Part shown: positions 61,161 to 64,000 of the stretch, in pieces
How positions within the stretch are numbered: the first letter of the stretch is position 1
Layout of the letters: every line of letters starts with the position of its first letter
NCBI RefSeq assembly: GCF_963855985.1
Contig: NC_087099.1
Coordinates: 30,001 to 94,000 of the forward strand
Source: Ostrinia nubilalis
Taxonomy: Eukaryota; Arthropoda; Insecta; Lepidoptera; Crambidae
Direction: 5' to 3'
Length of the DNA: 64,000 nt
Made by a program: the position numbers and the translations under genes
The notes under the pieces: model-generated
Told to the model about the DNA's origin: nothing
What the model saw: the letters and a program-made list of their open reading frames with translations, nothing else
Database searches by the model: none

Positions 61161-63685
61161 ATTTTATAATGTGGATCATTACTGTAACATTCTTACTCGT
61201 AATGTAAATTGCCTGGCCACAACATAAAATATTAACACTTGTTTTATGTTTAAATATTTGAATGATACTTGTGAAGTTTAATGAGGCACCTAGTGCATAT
61301 AATCATCTTTGCGGTATATTTATTTTGTCATCTGCGTTTGTTTCCTACCAATCTCTGTATTAAAGACATTGTGAACTCTTCGCTACACGCGCGCGCCTGA
61401 TTGCCGCATAATTAAGCCCATCTCGCCCCATCTTCTTCTACAACACCGACACTATTAAAACTCATTACGAATGTATAATAATGTCGTTAAATCTAACACA
61501 ATTACGATAAGAGCCCCCAAATTTCCTCTGAATCAAATTAAAAGTAATTTACGTTTTTTACACTTTCCACGGAAACCCCTTAACCTTAATGCACGTCATT
61601 TTGTTGTAAAATGTTTATTGAGACGGTTATTTTCAACAGACGCTATTTAATGACGATGCCTAACCTATGATTAAGGCGTGGTCTAAGAATTTATCAATGA
61701 GTAGTAACTTGGTATTCGCTGTTAGCGCGCCCTTATTCGCGTGTGAGCGTGCACATGTGCGTGTATGCGTGTGCAGTACGTGTTAATCGCGATAGGACTA
61801 AATGAGGGTTGTCACCTCGGGCTATAATTCAAGACGGAAGGCGGAGACGAATAGTTTCCTGCGTGGCGGGATAGCGTTCTATTGTTGTATTGGTTTTTTG
61901 GCTCCCACTCGCGCACAATACGATTCCCACGATAGCATCCTACCAGCTCTACCACCGCCGCTCTGCAGCGTTCCAACCTTACTACAGTGTAACTAGATAA
62001 ATTATGGAGATTTGTTTTCTTTGAAAAATTTACGTAAAACGAAACGCTTAATCAACCAACAGTGCACAGACGCCATACGACACTCAGCCATGCATTACTA
62101 GACTTTTTTCTCGTCTTTAAGTTATATGCGATAGCGGGAAACGTTCAGGAAGTTTTTTTTGGCCCTATAGATAAGTTTGTAAGCTAATTTTGTGGGAATA
62201 ATGTGTTATTTATGAATTAAAAGTTTGTTATTTAACACTTATTAGCCTGAACGTCCCTAAAAGTGGCAACATGCTATTATTTAGTTTCATCTCGGCACAT
62301 TACCTCCGACTTGCAATTCTCTCACATTGAATCGGATATGTATAATTTGAAGAAAACTTGTTAGTAGTGTTTGCTTTATCATTATTAGATTCAGTAACGC
62401 CAGCTCGCAAACCCGGGTTAATTATAGCAAACAAGTGGCGGCCCTGAGGCGCGGAGTGTCGCGGAGGCGCGGAGTGCCGGTGTCTCGTCAGACGCGCGAC
62501 ACTCGACACTCGAGCGGCCGCGAGGACACTCCAGCTAAGCTTTTTACACTCACGGGACTGTTTTTAATCCAAGACGAGAGATGCGCCTGAAGATTGTGTT
62601 TGTCATTAGTATTGCAAGGTCGTGTTTATTTACATGGTATAAACTTAACCGACTACAAAAAAGTCCAGTAAAAAGTAGAAAAATATTTGTAGAGTATAAA
62701 CTTGATACTTTTTGTAGAGTATGTAAAAGACTTCGAGTTATGGTTGATTCTCAAAACAATCTTGTCATTTTTGTTAGGTACTTACTATTTAGAGATGGCA
62801 ATCATGGTTTGATAAATCTATCTGCTGTGAAAACAAAATTGAGTACTCCCAAATTATGCTGTTTTCTCAAAGGCTAGCCGGTCCATGGAATAAATAGTAC
62901 GAATCTTGAAGAATCGAGAGTTACCAAGTAAAACACAGGCATTGAAAAGTATAGCTATTTTAAAACTTATACTTATCTGCAATAACTACTTATTTACGAG
63001 GTCGAATAAAAATTATAGACAACCAAATTGATTGCAACATTTCCCTACAATGAACAAAAAGGAGTGAATTCACTAACAATCCGCAAGACGTTGCAACATC
63101 ACCCTCGCCCCTCCTGTCCTCTCGGCGCAAGCTTCGTCACTCATAATTAACTGCAACAATCCTCAACGCAGCAAACATTCGCAAACAAAGAAAGTGCATT
63201 AAAATCCGACCAAGTGGCATCGTGGAAGAAACTTTTGCGCTTGTTTAACTTTTGTTGCTTTGTTCCGAGCTCACTTATGGAAGATTTGAAAATACACTTT
63301 AATAATATTCGTGCTTCTACTGCAGAATAAGGTTATATTATTCTACGCAGATTACTTATTTAGTTCTCTAAGTTATGGCTCTGAAATAACTTGAAACATA
63401 CTGGAGTTAATCTTCGAAATCTGAATATGAGATATAAAATGAAGTAAATCTCTAATCACTCTAGTTAAAGCCGTCTCTATTAGTGTGTATTAGTTAAAAT
63501 AGGTAACCTAGCGTACAGGGAGCGGATTAGTGCGAAGTTTAGGCGGCCTAAGTTGACTAATCGTGTAACTTTGACCGAGCAGCTAAATTGGAAGACTAAA
63601 TTTAATGATATTATGAGTGTAAGTAAGTATTTCAACCACCTCAGGTACAATTTTATTTTATAAGTAACTGGCTTTCCGCATTTCA
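61161..63685. other. Non-coding region
   Basis: AT-rich with a GC-rich patch at 62440-62535 containing repeated GCGCGGAGTG and GACACTC words. No gene recognised. Confidence 0.45.
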
Positions 63686-63689
63686 TACA

Positions 63690-63970
63690 TATTTTTTACC
63701 CGACTACGGCAAAGCAAAAGGAGGGTTATGATTTTGACAGGCTATGTATGTATGTATGTTCATGTGTTCCCTCGTAACTTCTAAACTACTTATCAGAATT
63801 CGACAACTGACCTATCATTAGAAGCGTCTTAATTGTCCGCTGGTTATAGGCTATATGGGATTTCACAAAATCTAATGTGGCGTCCTCTAGCGGACAAAAC
63901 ATACAGAGTAAAAAAATAAAGTTAAGATAAATATGACGTGTTTGGTATCATTTGAAAGCGCTTTACTTCT
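63690..63970 (+). repeat. Dispersed lepidopteran repeat
   Basis: TTTTACCCGACTACGGCAAAGCAAAAGGAGGGTTATGATTTTG followed by GTATGTATGTATG. A common dispersed family; it probably continues past the right edge. Confidence 0.55.
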
Positions 63971-64000
63971 ACATTTTGAATATATATGTTACGGCTAAAG

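Noticed and set aside
1..64000. tRNA or rRNA genes
   Set aside because: I found no tRNA-like arms with a T-loop consensus or rRNA sequence; the primer-site matches at 10421 and 13014 belong to LTR elements.

Overview
This is eukaryotic, insect DNA and almost certainly from a moth or butterfly. The evidence is spliced genes with GT-AG introns, AT-rich introns set against extremely GC-rich exons, several foldback MITE families, 3'-truncated LINE tails of the kind that litter lepidopteran genomes, a BEL/Pao retrotransposon, and a satellite built around TTAGG/CCTAA motifs. No bacterial-type genes, CRISPR arrays or operons were found.

Layout. 1-3304 is a homogeneous 124-bp satellite. 3305-7025 is AT-rich with two MITEs, a LINE tail and two possible minus-strand exons of an unidentified gene. 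7026-32755 (minus strand) is a complete Toll-family receptor gene. I assembled it from 11 exons whose splice sites and phases all agree, giving 917 codons less the stop: signal peptide, leucine-rich repeats, two cysteine-flanked modules, a transmembrane segment and a TIR domain. Two local duplications affect it. One LRR exon is present three times in tandem (26770-27263), and a roughly 56-bp minisatellite has amplified one exon end together with its splice donor (23615-24360).

The largest Toll intron (9704-24296) holds nested transposons: an 8-bp-TSD DNA element (10240-22776) split by an 11.9-kb LTR retrotransposon with 122-bp LTRs (10299-22206). That element in turn contains a 1-kb solo LTR, two copies of a foldback MITE and a BEL/Pao element with an internal deletion (12740-17600).

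34338-35021 (minus) looks like a small gene or remnant encoding the start of a THAP zinc finger. 38768-52873 (minus) is the 3' part of a collagen gene with short Gly-X-Y exons. Its C-terminal motif ([18 protein letters not shown]) is the signature of membrane-associated collagens of types XIII/XXIII/XXV. It has up to three alternative terminal exons. The 5' end of this gene lies beyond the right edge, and 52874-64000 is probably a large 5' intron or upstream DNA with only repeat fragments visible.

Functionally, the two main genes are independent. One is an innate-immunity or developmental receptor that should signal through its TIR domain. The other is a type II transmembrane collagen. All gene calls come from reading splice sites and translations by eye; no database search was possible.
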